Positions 27,056 to 35,207 of a stretch of DNA of 64,000 nucleotides are shown one piece after another. Position numbers and translations under genes: made by a program. The stretch is from Pseudomonas sp. RIT-PI-q (lineage in GTDB: Bacteria; Pseudomonadota; Gammaproteobacteria; Pseudomonadales; Pseudomonadaceae): contig NZ_LHPC01000050.1 of the NCBI RefSeq assembly GCF_001297125.1, positions 51,351 through 115,350 of the forward strand. The letters run 5' to 3'. Numbering within the stretch: the stretch's first letter is position 1; each line of letters starts with the position of its first letter. The notes below the pieces were generated by a model that made no database searches, was not told the DNA's origin, and was given only the letters and a program-made list of their open reading frames with translations.

Positions 27056-27369
27056 AGCACTACCTCGACAGATCCGAATTCAACGGTTTTGGCCGTGACC
27101 AGGTACTGGCCCTTCCCTTCCTCCAGGATGCGGACGGTGCCCGGCACCAGGCGCACGTCCGCCTCGACCAACAGTTCCAGCTGCTGGATGCAGTCGGCTT
27201 GACGGAAGCGGTCGCGCTCGGCGACCAGAGTCACCAGGAGCCCGCTTTCGCGGATCATGTGACCGATGTCCTGGGCGATGCTGGCCCGATCGTCCACCAG
27301 CAACGGCTGGTTCGAGGGATCCAGGGTCAGGTCGTTGTTGGTGATCAGCAGATCGATGTAGAGGCTCAT
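27052..27369 (-). CDS. DUF2590 tail protein
   Basis: Predicted 105-aa protein corresponding to DUF2590 of HP1-like phages and to the W/gp25-like baseplate position (just upstream of J). ATG 27369 overlaps the tape-measure stop (ATGA). The longer frame upstream is rejected because it lies inside the tape-measure gene. Likely a small baseplate wedge subunit with a gp25-like fold. Confidence 0.75.
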   Translation of the reverse strand: MSLYIDLLITNNDLTLDPSNQPLLVDDRASIAQDIGHMIRESGLLVTLVAERDRFRQADCIQQLELLVEADVRLVPGTVRILEEGKGQYLVTAKTVEFGSVEVVL

Positions 27370-29348
27370 CCACCGACTCCCATCGCGACCATGTTTTCCA
27401 GCTCCAGCGGGGTCATTGGCTTGGCGGTGTGGATGTTCACGTTTTCGACGTGCGTGCCCTTGTTCTGGCTGCTGGTGTTTTGAATGCTGGTCAGCAGGCC
27501 GCCCGGGGGCACAGACGATGCCCGCGACGGCGAAAGGCTCGGGATGGCCGCATTGATGGTCTGCTGGGCTTTCTGCGCGGCGCTGGCAGTGCTGGCCGCG
27601 TTCACCGCCGCGTCGACACCAGGCACTTCGGGCATGCCGCCAAACCGTGCCTCGATGTTCACGCCCGGGATGCTGTTGATCATCTCGATCAGGCTGTTGA
27701 TCGCCTTGTAGAAGACGCTGACGATGCTGTCCCATGCGCCCTTGGCCATGGCCGACCAGCCGCCCATCGAGCTAAACCAGTCGGACAGGGTTTTGAATTG
27801 ATCGCTGACCCATTTGAACGCGTCACTGTTGAGCAGCGCCGAGGTCCATGCGTCCCAGTAGTAGACGGCAGCGACCACCGCCGCGACCAAGGCCACGATC
27901 CCGACAATGATCAAAAGGACCGGGTTGGCCAGCAGCGCACCATTCACGAGCCAGATAGCCGCTTGCCAAGCGAGCATCCCGACTTTGACCAGGCCCATCC
28001 AGCTGTACAGCAACACCAGGCCGGCCACGAAGGCGATGGTCATCACGGTGTGAAACAGGAACATCGCGATACTGCGGTAGCCGGTCCAGTTCAGGAGCTT
28101 CCAAACCGTCAGCATCCCCAGCCAAACCATCTTCGACATGCCCACAGCCAGCGTCAGCAGGGACATGCCGGCAATGACGCCGAAGATGGTCAGCGTGGTG
28201 ATGCCGATCACGCGGGTGATGTTGGGAAAGAGCGTCACCCAGCGCATCAGCGCCTTGCCGATCGCTACCATCTTTTCCATGAACGGAGCCAGTACAGGTA
28301 TCAGCACCTGACCAAACAGGGCGCGCATGCTTTCCACCAGGGACGTCCACTGCGCCCATGGATCCACCATGGCCTTGGCCATCTGCTCGGCATTCTCCAG
28401 ACCCCGGACTTTGCCCAACTGCTCCATACCAATGCGCAGGCGGTCGGTGTCCTTGGCCAATGCCGTGATCACGCGAGCGCCCTCCCCGCCGAAAGCCTCA
28501 ATCAGTTTCGTGCCGGTCGACGCGCTGTTCAGATCACCGAATTTGCCCTCCAGCTTGCCGAGGATGTCGATCATCGGCAGCAACTTGCCGCTCTGGTCCA
28601 CGAACTTCATCCCCAGCTTGTCCGACGCGCTGCCGATGTTCTCGAAGAATGACTTGTAGATCCCACCAGCGTCGCCGCCTTCCATGGTGCTGCTGAGCGA
28701 GCCGATCACCGCAAACTGCTCGGCCAGGTCCACGCCCGCTGTGGTCGCGATCGAACCGACTTCCTTGAAGGCGTCCTTCAACTGCGCACCGTCGGTGCGG
28801 AACAGCTTCACCGCCAGCGCGGTTTGCCCGCCCAGCCTTTCGACCCATTCGGTTTTGCCCATGGCGTCAGCCTGGCCTTTGAACAGGTTGTACATGGTGC
28901 CGACGTAGGCGCTCAGGGTTTCCGCATCGCCCTTGGTGGCCCTGGCCAACACGTTGCTGGTGTTGGTGATCGAGGCCAGCTGACTCGCGCTCAGGCCTTT
29001 GATGGCCCCGTCGATGGTGGACGCCGACGCCACAAAATCGCGGGCACTGGCGGCATAGTCGACGGAGAATTCCAGAGCCTTCTGATTGAGTGCAGTCAGG
29101 GCATACTGTGCTACGCCCAACGATTCAACCTCGCCCAGGGCGCGATTCATCTCAAGAGCAGGCGCTAAAGATTGAGTGATGGCCACGCCGGCGCCGACCA
29201 TACCGCCCAACCCCAGGCCCATCGTCTTGATGTTCTTTTCGCTCTGCTCGGCCAGGTCGGAAAATCCCATTTTCACCTTGCCCAGGGGCGCGGTGACCTT
29301 GTCGGTCAGACTCAAAATGAAGGCCAGGCGGGCAGCGCGGTCAGCCAT
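27366..29348 (-). CDS. Tail tape measure protein
   Basis: 660-aa protein that sets tail length and may enter the host envelope on injection. The first 330 residues form the TMP core of P2-like phages (helical, with FGGEGARVITALAKD). Several hydrophobic segments lie between about 365 and 500 and are typical of the membrane-active part. The C-terminus is Ala/Ser rich. It is preceded by the chaperone pair with the -1 frameshift, as in most contractile and flexible tails. Confidence 0.92.
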   Translation of the reverse strand: MADRAARLAFILSLTDKVTAPLGKVKMGFSDLAEQSEKNIKTMGLGLGGMVGAGVAITQSLAPALEMNRALGEVESLGVAQYALTALNQKALEFSVDYAASARDFVASASTIDGAIKGLSASQLASITNTSNVLARATKGDAETLSAYVGTMYNLFKGQADAMGKTEWVERLGGQTALAVKLFRTDGAQLKDAFKEVGSIATTAGVDLAEQFAVIGSLSSTMEGGDAGGIYKSFFENIGSASDKLGMKFVDQSGKLLPMIDILGKLEGKFGDLNSASTGTKLIEAFGGEGARVITALAKDTDRLRIGMEQLGKVRGLENAEQMAKAMVDPWAQWTSLVESMRALFGQVLIPVLAPFMEKMVAIGKALMRWVTLFPNITRVIGITTLTIFGVIAGMSLLTLAVGMSKMVWLGMLTVWKLLNWTGYRSIAMFLFHTVMTIAFVAGLVLLYSWMGLVKVGMLAWQAAIWLVNGALLANPVLLIIVGIVALVAAVVAAVYYWDAWTSALLNSDAFKWVSDQFKTLSDWFSSMGGWSAMAKGAWDSIVSVFYKAINSLIEMINSIPGVNIEARFGGMPEVPGVDAAVNAASTASAAQKAQQTINAAIPSLSPSRASSVPPGGLLTSIQNTSSQNKGTHVENVNIHTAKPMTPLELENMVAMGVGG

Positions 29349-29354
29349 GTGTAT

Positions 29355-29806
29355 TTATCCGTTCAGTGCATGGGCGATGCCGTTCGCGACGGCGATTTCC
29401 ATGCGTTTCCAGTGTTCGTCTTCCAGCCACTTGGCCGTGCCCATCACCTCGGGTGTGGGCTCTTGACCAGGTAGCCAGCGACTGGACAAGGCCATCAGTT
29501 GGCCAAGTCCGTCCTCGCTCAGGCGCTCAGCGTGGTCGAGGGCTTTTTTACGATGATTTCAACGTCCGGCGCGTACTCCTCGAGCAGCGCACCGGCGATC
29601 TGCATCGTCATCACCGGGTTGGTCAGCAACGCTTTCAGATCAGCGCGCTGTTCAGCCGCCACGGTGTTGCTGAGCAGGTTGTGCGACGGCGCGACCTTGT
29701 TATTGGCGGTCATGGCGTTGAAGTATTTGGTCACGTCCTGCGGGGTCATGGAGAAGGTGAATTCCTTGTCGCCGACTTCCAGGGTGATTTCGCGTTTATC
29801 AGTCAT
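29355..29806 (-). CDS. Tail assembly chaperone, -1 frameshift product
   Basis: Predicted long form made when ribosomes slip -1 at A_AAA_AAG (29543-29549). The first 87 or so residues are shared with the short form. After the slip the frame reads KKALDHAERLSEDGLGQ then MALSSRWLPGQEPTPEV and ends at 29355, just 6 bp before the tape-measure start. The -1 frame is uninterrupted and protein-like, which is strong evidence. This mirrors P2 E/E+E' and lambda G/GT, where the long form recruits the tape measure. The 46-codon frame from ATG 29495 could also be translated alone. Confidence 0.8.
29519..29806 (-). CDS. Tail assembly chaperone, short form
   Basis: 95-aa product of the zero frame (family Phage_TAC_10-like), ending SA-stop 9 codons after the slippery site. 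It is acidic and helical, with the opening KREITLEVGDKEFTFSMTP. It keeps the tape measure soluble during tail assembly. Most ribosomes should make this form. Confidence 0.85.
   Translation of the reverse strand: MTDKREITLEVGDKEFTFSMTPQDVTKYFNAMTANNKVAPSHNLLSNTVAAEQRADLKALLTNPVMTMQIAGALLEEYAPDVEIIVKKPSTTLSA
29543..29549 (-). promoter_or_regulatory. -1 ribosomal frameshift site A_AAA_AAG
   Basis: The heptamer is read in the zero frame as GTA AAA AAG, exactly the X_XXY_YYZ arrangement and the strongest -1 slippery sequence in bacteria. Slippage joins the chaperone frame to the 29355 frame. Confidence 0.85.
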
Positions 29807-29838
29807 CGTGTTGTTCCATTCAAATTTAGGGGTGACGG

Positions 29839-30306
29839 TCAGCGCAGGCAGATCCGGCGCACGTGGTCCTGCAGACCCAGGATCATTTGCCGGCTGAGGG
29901 CGAGTTGATCTCTGAGGGTGAAATAATCCGATCGAGCGTTTGCTGTGAGTTCGGCGGTGCCTGCATCAGCCACGCTGCCGGCGCCGGTTTGGGCGGGCTT
30001 TGGGGTGCTGCAGGTGGCGGCGAGGCGCAACCGCTGACTGCCAGCGTCAACAGCGAGGCGCAAGTCATCGTTTTGATTGAGCGCATTGCTCAGCTCCTGG
30101 GTACGTTGAAGATCGATCTCATCGCGAGCAGCCAACATCTCACCGCTGATTCGCGCAGCTTCGCGCAGGCCTGTCACTTCAAGCTGTGCGCTGTCGCGGT
30201 CTCGGCGTGCGGCGCTGAGCTGATCACTCACCTGGTCAAATGCAGCCCACACCAGCAGTGCAGACAGCAGGAGAAACACGGCAAGGCGCAGTGGCGGAAT
30301 GGTCAT
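29839..30306 (-). CDS. Rz-like i-spanin
   Basis: 155-aa inner-membrane lysis subunit: N-terminal membrane segment (about residues 5-24, RLAVFLLLSALLVWAAFD), then a long periplasmic coiled coil (about 30-105). ATG 30306 overlaps the lysozyme stop (ATGA). It should pair with the lipoprotein encoded inside it to fuse inner and outer membranes at lysis. Confidence 0.8.
   Translation of the reverse strand: MTIPPLRLAVFLLLSALLVWAAFDQVSDQLSAARRDRDSAQLEVTGLREAARISGEMLAARDEIDLQRTQELSNALNQNDDLRLAVDAGSQRLRLAATCSTPKPAQTGAGSVADAGTAELTANARSDYFTLRDQLALSRQMILGLQDHVRRICLR
29883..30086 (-). CDS. Rz1-like o-spanin lipoprotein, nested in Rz
   Basis: 67-aa frame wholly inside the i-spanin gene in another frame. 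It has a lipobox LAVSGC (Cys at about 20) followed by a proline-rich ASPPPAAPQSPPKPAPA stretch, the standard Rz1 signature. The embedded arrangement is that of lambda Rz/Rz1. Confidence 0.82.
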   Translation of the reverse strand: MRSIKTMTCASLLTLAVSGCASPPPAAPQSPPKPAPAAWLMQAPPNSQQTLDRIISPSEINSPSAGK

Positions 30307-30830
30307 CGGGCGCACAGCTCCGCTTCTGCCAAACGCCGCGCATGCAGTCCGCGAACGAACTGTTTGCGGCCCTGGGCGTCGGTAACGAATGCCCACACCG
30401 GTGTTTTGCCATCCGATGCCCAGGCGATCGCTTTGCAGCCGTCGGCGATACGTCCGGCGTTGACCAGGCCAACCGCTCGACTGGCGCAGGTACTCGGCAC
30501 GCCAAAGTTGTGCGCATGGCTACTCAGCGCGTCGAAGGTGTTCTGCCCCACTTGTTGATTGGTGATGCAGTCGGCCAGCTGCAGCTGCCCTTTCTCGATC
30601 ACCAGCTGCTCCACCTGGTCGCAGCGAGCGTCGGACCAGTAGTCACCGATCACGACCGGATAAGGGCTGGTGTGGCGGGTGATGCCTTTACAAACGGTCG
30701 GCAGTCCCCGGGCCAGCTTGTCGGGGTACACGACGTTCTGGCCCTCGCCTTCCCACTTGCCCAGAAAACCGAGCAAGGAAGCGCTGGCCATCACAATGGC
30801 GCCGGTGGCGATCTTGTTGCGCAGGTTCAT
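30303..30830 (-). CDS. Endolysin, GH24 lysozyme with SAR-type N-terminus
   Basis: Degrades peptidoglycan at lysis. The 175-aa enzyme has a weakly hydrophobic N-terminal segment (TGAIVMASASLLGFLG), typical of SAR endolysins such as R21, then the catalytic E...D...T region WEGEGQNVVYPDKLARGLPTV and the TVCKGITRH motif. ATG 30830 overlaps the holin stop. A SAR endolysin works with a pinholin or holin that depolarises the membrane. The longer upstream frame is rejected because it crosses the holin gene. Confidence 0.88.
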   Translation of the reverse strand: MNLRNKIATGAIVMASASLLGFLGKWEGEGQNVVYPDKLARGLPTVCKGITRHTSPYPVVIGDYWSDARCDQVEQLVIEKGQLQLADCITNQQVGQNTFDALSSHAHNFGVPSTCASRAVGLVNAGRIADGCKAIAWASDGKTPVWAFVTDAQGRKQFVRGLHARRLAEAELCAR

Positions 30831-31033
30831 ACCTTGCGCTTCCAGTCGCGCAGCATCTGACGGTACTTGGGGGCCAACAGCAGAATCTGCAGCACCATGT
30901 AGAGCGCGGTCAGCATGTAGGCTACTGCCGACCAATCGATAGCACCTGTCGCACCGGTAGCAGCCACACCGATTGCCGGTGACGCCTTTACAAAGGCAAT
31001 GGCGGTGTCTTGAGCGGCCTGATTCGTGCTCAT
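30827..31033 (-). CDS. Holin (probable pinholin)
   Basis: 68-aa protein with a weakly hydrophobic first segment (residues about 12-32) and a strong second one (YMLTALYMVLQILLLAP, about 38-54), then a basic tail RQMLRDWKRKV. It sits directly before the SAR endolysin with a 4-bp overlap, so a holin role is well supported. Two-segment form and SAR partner point to a pinholin. Confidence 0.75.
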   Translation of the reverse strand: MSTNQAAQDTAIAFVKASPAIGVAATGATGAIDWSAVAYMLTALYMVLQILLLAPKYRQMLRDWKRKV

Positions 31034-31242
31034 CGGCGAGCCTCTTTCTCAAAAAGTGTTTGGCATGGGGTGCAACGCAAGATCCCACCCAGTGCCTGGC
31101 GCGCTTTGGGGATCTCGTTGTCACAGTCCAGGCATTCGCTACGGCTTGGCCCGATCGGGCGCGGCTGGGCCAACTGGGCGGCAATCGCCTGGTCACGTTG
31201 GCGTTGCTCCGTGGCCTGGGCGCGATCGAACGGGCAAGACAT
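31030..31242 (-). CDS. TraR/DksA-type zinc finger protein
   Basis: 70-aa protein with a C-x2-C...C-x2-C zinc finger (CLDCDNEIPKAR...RCTPC, about residues 37-61) of the DksA/TraR type. Such short phage forms may act on RNA polymerase. It lies between the tail tube and holin, overlapping both neighbours by ATGA, so it is translated with them. This position for a small zinc finger protein is common in P2-like Pseudomonas phages. Confidence 0.8.
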   Translation of the reverse strand: MSCPFDRAQATEQRQRDQAIAAQLAQPRPIGPSRSECLDCDNEIPKARQALGGILRCTPCQTLFEKEARR

Positions 31243-31691
31243 CAGCGCAAGCCCTCAATCTCTGCAGCAGCCAAGTACGGCACGCCGTTGATGCGGATAA
31301 AGTCCGGACTGGTGACGTCAAACGGCACCTTGTGTTTGGACTTTTCACCACCCTTCGGATCGATGCCGAGCAGGCTGGAGACCTTCAATTTGCAGCCGAA
31401 GGCCTCGACACGCAGCTCCTCTTCGCCGGCCTTGGCGAAGAACACGGAGTCGAACGGTTCGAGCCCGCGAAAACTCCCGGCGGTGCGCGCGGCCTCGATC
31501 AACAAGTTGAAGTTGCTGGTGTCGAACTCAAACTCGCCACTGGCCGAGACATCGCCGTCGACGTGGCCATCAGGCACGCCCTTGCTCTGCGCCACGGCGG
31601 TGTTGTCGGTGATATCGAGGGTGCAGCTTTCAACGTGAACCAGCAGATCGCCCAGGTTCACGTCGAAGTTCTTGCCGCCAATACGGGACAT
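31242..31691 (-). CDS. Tail tube protein (DUF2597)
   Basis: 149-aa protein of the DUF2597 family, which in HP1-like phages builds the inner tail tube. Opening MSRIGGKNFDVNLGDLLVHV and beta-rich composition agree. It directly follows the sheath gene (5 bp), the usual order of sheath then tube. Confidence 0.85.
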   Translation of the reverse strand: MSRIGGKNFDVNLGDLLVHVESCTLDITDNTAVAQSKGVPDGHVDGDVSASGEFEFDTSNFNLLIEAARTAGSFRGLEPFDSVFFAKAGEEELRVEAFGCKLKVSSLLGIDPKGGEKSKHKVPFDVTSPDFIRINGVPYLAAAEIEGLR

Positions 31692-31696
31692 AGGGG

Positions 31697-32812
31697 TTAC
31701 TCCGAATCGTCGTTGGAAAGGTCGAGGGCGATGTTGGCCGTCAGGTCTTTGGGGCAGTTGAATGGCCGGATCTTGATGTAGAGCTCAACCTTGGTTTTGC
31801 TGGGCCACACCAGGACGATGTCGCCGTCCTTCGGTGCCTCGATCTCACCAGGGAACACCTGGCCAGCGAACGTGGTGGACTTGGCCATTCGGCGCAGTGG
31901 TTTCATGAATGCACTGATCGCGGCAGTCATGCTGTTGGGGGTGTTGTTGAGTCGCCGATCGCCGACGCGGCGAATCAGCAGCGGGCGCACCTGGCGAGCG
32001 GCTTTGTCAGCCAAGCGCAGGTACTCGACCACCTGAAAGTCACTCGCCGGCGCGTCGAGCATGTTGCCGTCGCCCCAGAACACGCCTGGGTAATCCGGGT
32101 AGGTCTGCGACACGGAAAAACGCGCCTTATCCAGCTCGGAACGGGTCGCCGACGGCAGCGGTTTGTCTTCGACATCGACGGGCACCGCGCCCAAGCCCAG
32201 CACAGCACCGGACGCCACGCGCATGGGGCTGTCGGCAATGCTCACGGCTGCGTTCGCCAGACGACCGGCCAGCACGCCCAGGTCATTGCCGTGCAACTGA
32301 GGGACGACCAGGACACGCGGCGCGGCCAAATCTGCAGTGATCGCCCGCTGCTCGAGCAGGTATTGATCCCAGGTCTGCAGCGCGTCGATACCGGCACTCG
32401 CCGCCATCACAAAAGCCCGACGGCCGTAGACGTTGTTCAGCGAGATCGCCGCGTCATGCATGGCCGACAGTTGTGCAGCAGCTGTGACCGGCTTGGTGAT
32501 CACCACCGCCTCGACCGAAAACCCCTGCTCCTGGGCGTTTTCCAGCGCTTCGGACCATTCCCCGTCTGCTGCGATCGGCGCGGCCAGGCAGGCCCAGCGA
32601 TCGCCGCCGTTCAATTGGGCGGCAGTGATCTGGGTTTTCAGGTCACTGGCTGGCACACCCAGAGCGCTGTCCAGGTCGCTGTCGGTGTTCAAAGGGATCA
32701 GTTGGCCGAGGCTCTTTGCGCCCGGGCCGATGAAAAGAAAATAGCGTTCGATCTCAGTGACGGCGCCCTGGCCCAAATTGAGATTGTTTACGCTGACTTT
32801 GCCAAGTGCCAT
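31697..32812 (-). CDS. Tail sheath protein (DUF2586)
   Basis: 371-aa contractile sheath of the DUF2586 family, again an HP1-type rather than P2 gpFI-type. The GPGAKSLGQLIPLNTDSDLDSALG region (in parts) near the start and the YLRLADKAARQVRPLL helix (about residue 265) are features of this group. It is the first tail gene after the completion proteins. Confidence 0.88.
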   Translation of the reverse strand: MALGKVSVNNLNLGQGAVTEIERYFLFIGPGAKSLGQLIPLNTDSDLDSALGVPASDLKTQITAAQLNGGDRWACLAAPIAADGEWSEALENAQEQGFSVEAVVITKPVTAAAQLSAMHDAAISLNNVYGRRAFVMAASAGIDALQTWDQYLLEQRAITADLAAPRVLVVPQLHGNDLGVLAGRLANAAVSIADSPMRVASGAVLGLGAVPVDVEDKPLPSATRSELDKARFSVSQTYPDYPGVFWGDGNMLDAPASDFQVVEYLRLADKAARQVRPLLIRRVGDRRLNNTPNSMTAAISAFMKPLRRMAKSTTFAGQVFPGEIEAPKDGDIVLVWPSKTKVELYIKIRPFNCPKDLTANIALDLSNDDSE

Positions 32813-32823
32813 GCAGTGCCTCG

Positions 32824-33504
32824 CTAGCGGGGAGAATTAAGGATTTGTTGGAGCACCTGGCTCAGCAGTAACCCGGTATCGCGCTCGGTGCTGACGCCGA
32901 TGAACTGGCGCTTGGGCAGGGTGATTTCCCAGCTTTTGGCGCCGCTGCTCTCGGCTTTTTCGTCGTCCAGGATGCGGATCAGCAGGCCGGCCTTGGCGTA
33001 ATTCACATGTTCCTGAATCCACGCCACTGACGGGCGCGTGAGACTCTTCTTGCCTTCCTGGCGGACCTTGAAGCCCAGCCGACGCAGACGCTTGGCCTGC
33101 TTTTCCGTGGCAGCCAGCCCCACGGGAACGGTGTTCCACTTGCGCATCTGGGCGGCAGTGCGGCGCTCGCTGACGCCATTGTGTTGCTGTGCGGCCACCC
33201 AACTGGTCAACGCGTTACGCCAGCCCAGTTCGGCTTCGTCAGCGCTCACACGGGTCACGATCATCAGCTTGGCCAGGCCGGCTTCCATCTTCTTCTTGCC
33301 TTTGGCCGACCCCTTGCGCGCCGCGAAAGGCGAGCCGTCCAGGTTCTGCTGATCCCTTGCCCGCTTGCGGCTCATCGTCCGCACGCGCTTGGTGACGTTG
33401 TTCAGCAAACGCCGGCGCAGTTGCGGCGGCAGGCTGAGCAACGCCAACTGCTCACGCACACCCAGGTAGCCCCGGGCATCGAGCTCGAAGGTGCTACGCG
33501 CCAC
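32824..33504 (-). CDS. Tail completion protein S-like (virion morphogenesis)
   Basis: 226-aa protein matching the phage virion morphogenesis family (P2 gpS): basic N-terminal region KRVRTMSRKRARDQQNLDG and the SPFAARK motif (about residue 57). It completes the tail so it can join the head. It overlaps the upstream gene by 11 bp and precedes the sheath by 11 bp. Confidence 0.85.
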   Translation of the reverse strand: MARSTFELDARGYLGVREQLALLSLPPQLRRRLLNNVTKRVRTMSRKRARDQQNLDGSPFAARKGSAKGKKKMEAGLAKLMIVTRVSADEAELGWRNALTSWVAAQQHNGVSERRTAAQMRKWNTVPVGLAATEKQAKRLRRLGFKVRQEGKKSLTRPSVAWIQEHVNYAKAGLLIRILDDEKAESSGAKSWEITLPKRQFIGVSTERDTGLLLSQVLQQILNSPR

Positions 33505-33937
33505 CGGTGCCTACCTCGCCGTGTTCGGCAATCCACAGGTCGAACGGGACAAACGCCCACGTCTTGCCAAAGGCCTCGATCTCGCCGGCGGGATCCTCGG
33601 CCAGGTATTGCGGCTCGTTGAATTCCAGGGTGATGTCCACGTCAGCCAGATCGTTGTCGAGCATGGTGATATCGAACTTCGGCGCCGGCAGTTCGTCGCG
33701 CCCCTGGTCGTTACCCTCAAGCCAGCTGCCCACCAACGCCATCAGGCGCCCGGGGTGATCGGCGAAACGCTCCAGAGCAATCGTGGCGCTGTAACGCATG
33801 TCACCCATGTGCAAGCCGCCGAGGTCGGGTTTCCAGATCAGTTCCAGGTTCACCTGGTCGGTCCAGCTGTCGAGCTGTTCCGGCAGCACCAACTGCCTCT
33901 CGATCAGGTACGTGGTGAGGGCGCGAAGTTTGATCAC
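33494..33937 (-). CDS. Tail completion protein R-like
   Basis: 147-aa protein of the P2 gpR type, involved in tail completion. GTG 33937 is chosen as start: it overlaps the upstream stop as GTGA, and the longer frame upstream encodes only a shadow of the head-completion gene. The VIKLRALTTYLIERQLV opening (M by initiation) is typical of gpR. Confidence 0.75.
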   Translation of the reverse strand: MIKLRALTTYLIERQLVLPEQLDSWTDQVNLELIWKPDLGGLHMGDMRYSATIALERFADHPGRLMALVGSWLEGNDQGRDELPAPKFDITMLDNDLADVDITLEFNEPQYLAEDPAGEIEAFGKTWAFVPFDLWIAEHGEVGTGGA

Positions 33938-34395
33938 AGGAGTGCCGCCGTAATGCGGCCACGGCCCTGCAGCGAACGAACGGCCTGCTGGCTGAACTCC
34001 AGAAAGGTTTCGCCACGCTCGGGCAGTTCCTTGCCGGTGTTCTCGGCGCTTTCGCGGCGGGCCACGGTGGCGAATTGAGTTAGCAAGCTGGCCTTGGCAC
34101 GGCAATAAACAGCGCGCTTGTACGTCGCTGCGTGAAATGTGCGCTCGGGCAGCACCAGAGGGTCAGCAGATTCCACGGTGGTGACGCCCGCGTTTTGCCA
34201 AGCAGCCTTTCGCTTGGCGAGGTCGCCGTTGACATCGATCATCGCGGTGGTCAGATCAGTGACCAGCATGTCTACCAGGTACTCCGCCGGCAGGCGGTAA
34301 CCCTTCTGGAACTCGGCCAGGGAGAGGTTCGGCCAGAAGCCGTCGTTCTCGACCGCCTGATCCACAAAGGTGGTGGGTTTCCCGGAAAAGCTCAT
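33934..34395 (-). CDS. Head completion/stabilisation protein L-like
   Basis: 153-aa protein that seals the portal region of filled heads (P2 gpL). The opening MSFSGKPTTFVDQAVENDGFWP and the order after small terminase fit. A 98-bp gap separates it from the small terminase gene; the gap carries no gene. Confidence 0.85.
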   Translation of the reverse strand: MSFSGKPTTFVDQAVENDGFWPNLSLAEFQKGYRLPAEYLVDMLVTDLTTAMIDVNGDLAKRKAAWQNAGVTTVESADPLVLPERTFHAATYKRAVYCRAKASLLTQFATVARRESAENTGKELPERGETFLEFSQQAVRSLQGRGRITAALL

Positions 34396-34493
34396 TGCTG
34401 GGCACTCGAATAGGGGCGGGAAAACTGTTTCAGTGGGTCAGGGCCATAAATGGTTGGCTCACATCCACAGTTTCTCGCCGGGGGGGTAGTCGG

Positions 34494-35207
34494 TTATTCG
34501 GCGGCTTTCTCAGCCAGTTCTTTCGTCAGAGCCTTGCGAGCTCCTTCTAAGCGCGTGCCGACACCAATGCCTTCGTACAGCGCTTCTGCACGCTCGAAGT
34601 GGGTGATGGCTTTTGCAAAGTCGCGCTGGTCCAGAGCCAGGATCCCCAGTTGCTTGTGATAGCGGGCCGGAATGCGCTCAAAGAGCTTCCATTCGCCATC
34701 CACCAATGGCAGCAGGTCGGAGAGGTAAGGTTCGGGGCTGCGCTTGGCCTTGTACTCAGTCTCAGCCCAGTCGATCACCTCATCCGCGACGAAGGTCGGC
34801 ACGTCACGTTTGAAGCGCTCAGGCAGCTGCTGGTCTTGCCCCATCGCGAAGCTCGCCAGATCCAGACCGGCTTCGAACTGCGCAGTGTCGAACAGCCAGA
34901 CCAGAACCTGCATCACTACCGAGTTCGGGAAACTCAATCCGGAATCGCGGTAGCGCTGCACATAGTCCAGGTACTTGGGCAGCAGCTCGTCACGCTTGAG
35001 TTGCTGACGCAGTTCGCGGCTGTTGATCGCGCTGATGCGCTCCAGGTCCTGCGCCAATGCGTCTTCCATCAGCTTCAGGTGTTTCTTGCCGTTGGCTGGA
35101 CTGGACAGCGCGGTGGCGGATGAATAGGCCATCGCTTCGGCACCGGTGCGGGCAACTGATGGACCGTCGGCCTGAATGCGGCGTTTGTGCGCCAGTGCCA
35201 GGCTCAT
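34494..35207 (-). CDS. Terminase small subunit M-like
   Basis: 237-aa terminase endonuclease subunit of P2 gpM type. Typical features are HLKLMEDALAQDLERI near residue 43, the basic DEVIDWAETEYK region and a C-terminal helical repeat (AITHFERAEALYEGIGVG). It starts exactly where the capsid gene stops. The partner large subunit is encoded at 37290 on the opposite strand. Confidence 0.87.
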   Translation of the reverse strand: MSLALAHKRRIQADGPSVARTGAEAMAYSSATALSSPANGKKHLKLMEDALAQDLERISAINSRELRQQLKRDELLPKYLDYVQRYRDSGLSFPNSVVMQVLVWLFDTAQFEAGLDLASFAMGQDQQLPERFKRDVPTFVADEVIDWAETEYKAKRSPEPYLSDLLPLVDGEWKLFERIPARYHKQLGILALDQRDFAKAITHFERAEALYEGIGVGTRLEGARKALTKELAEKAAE

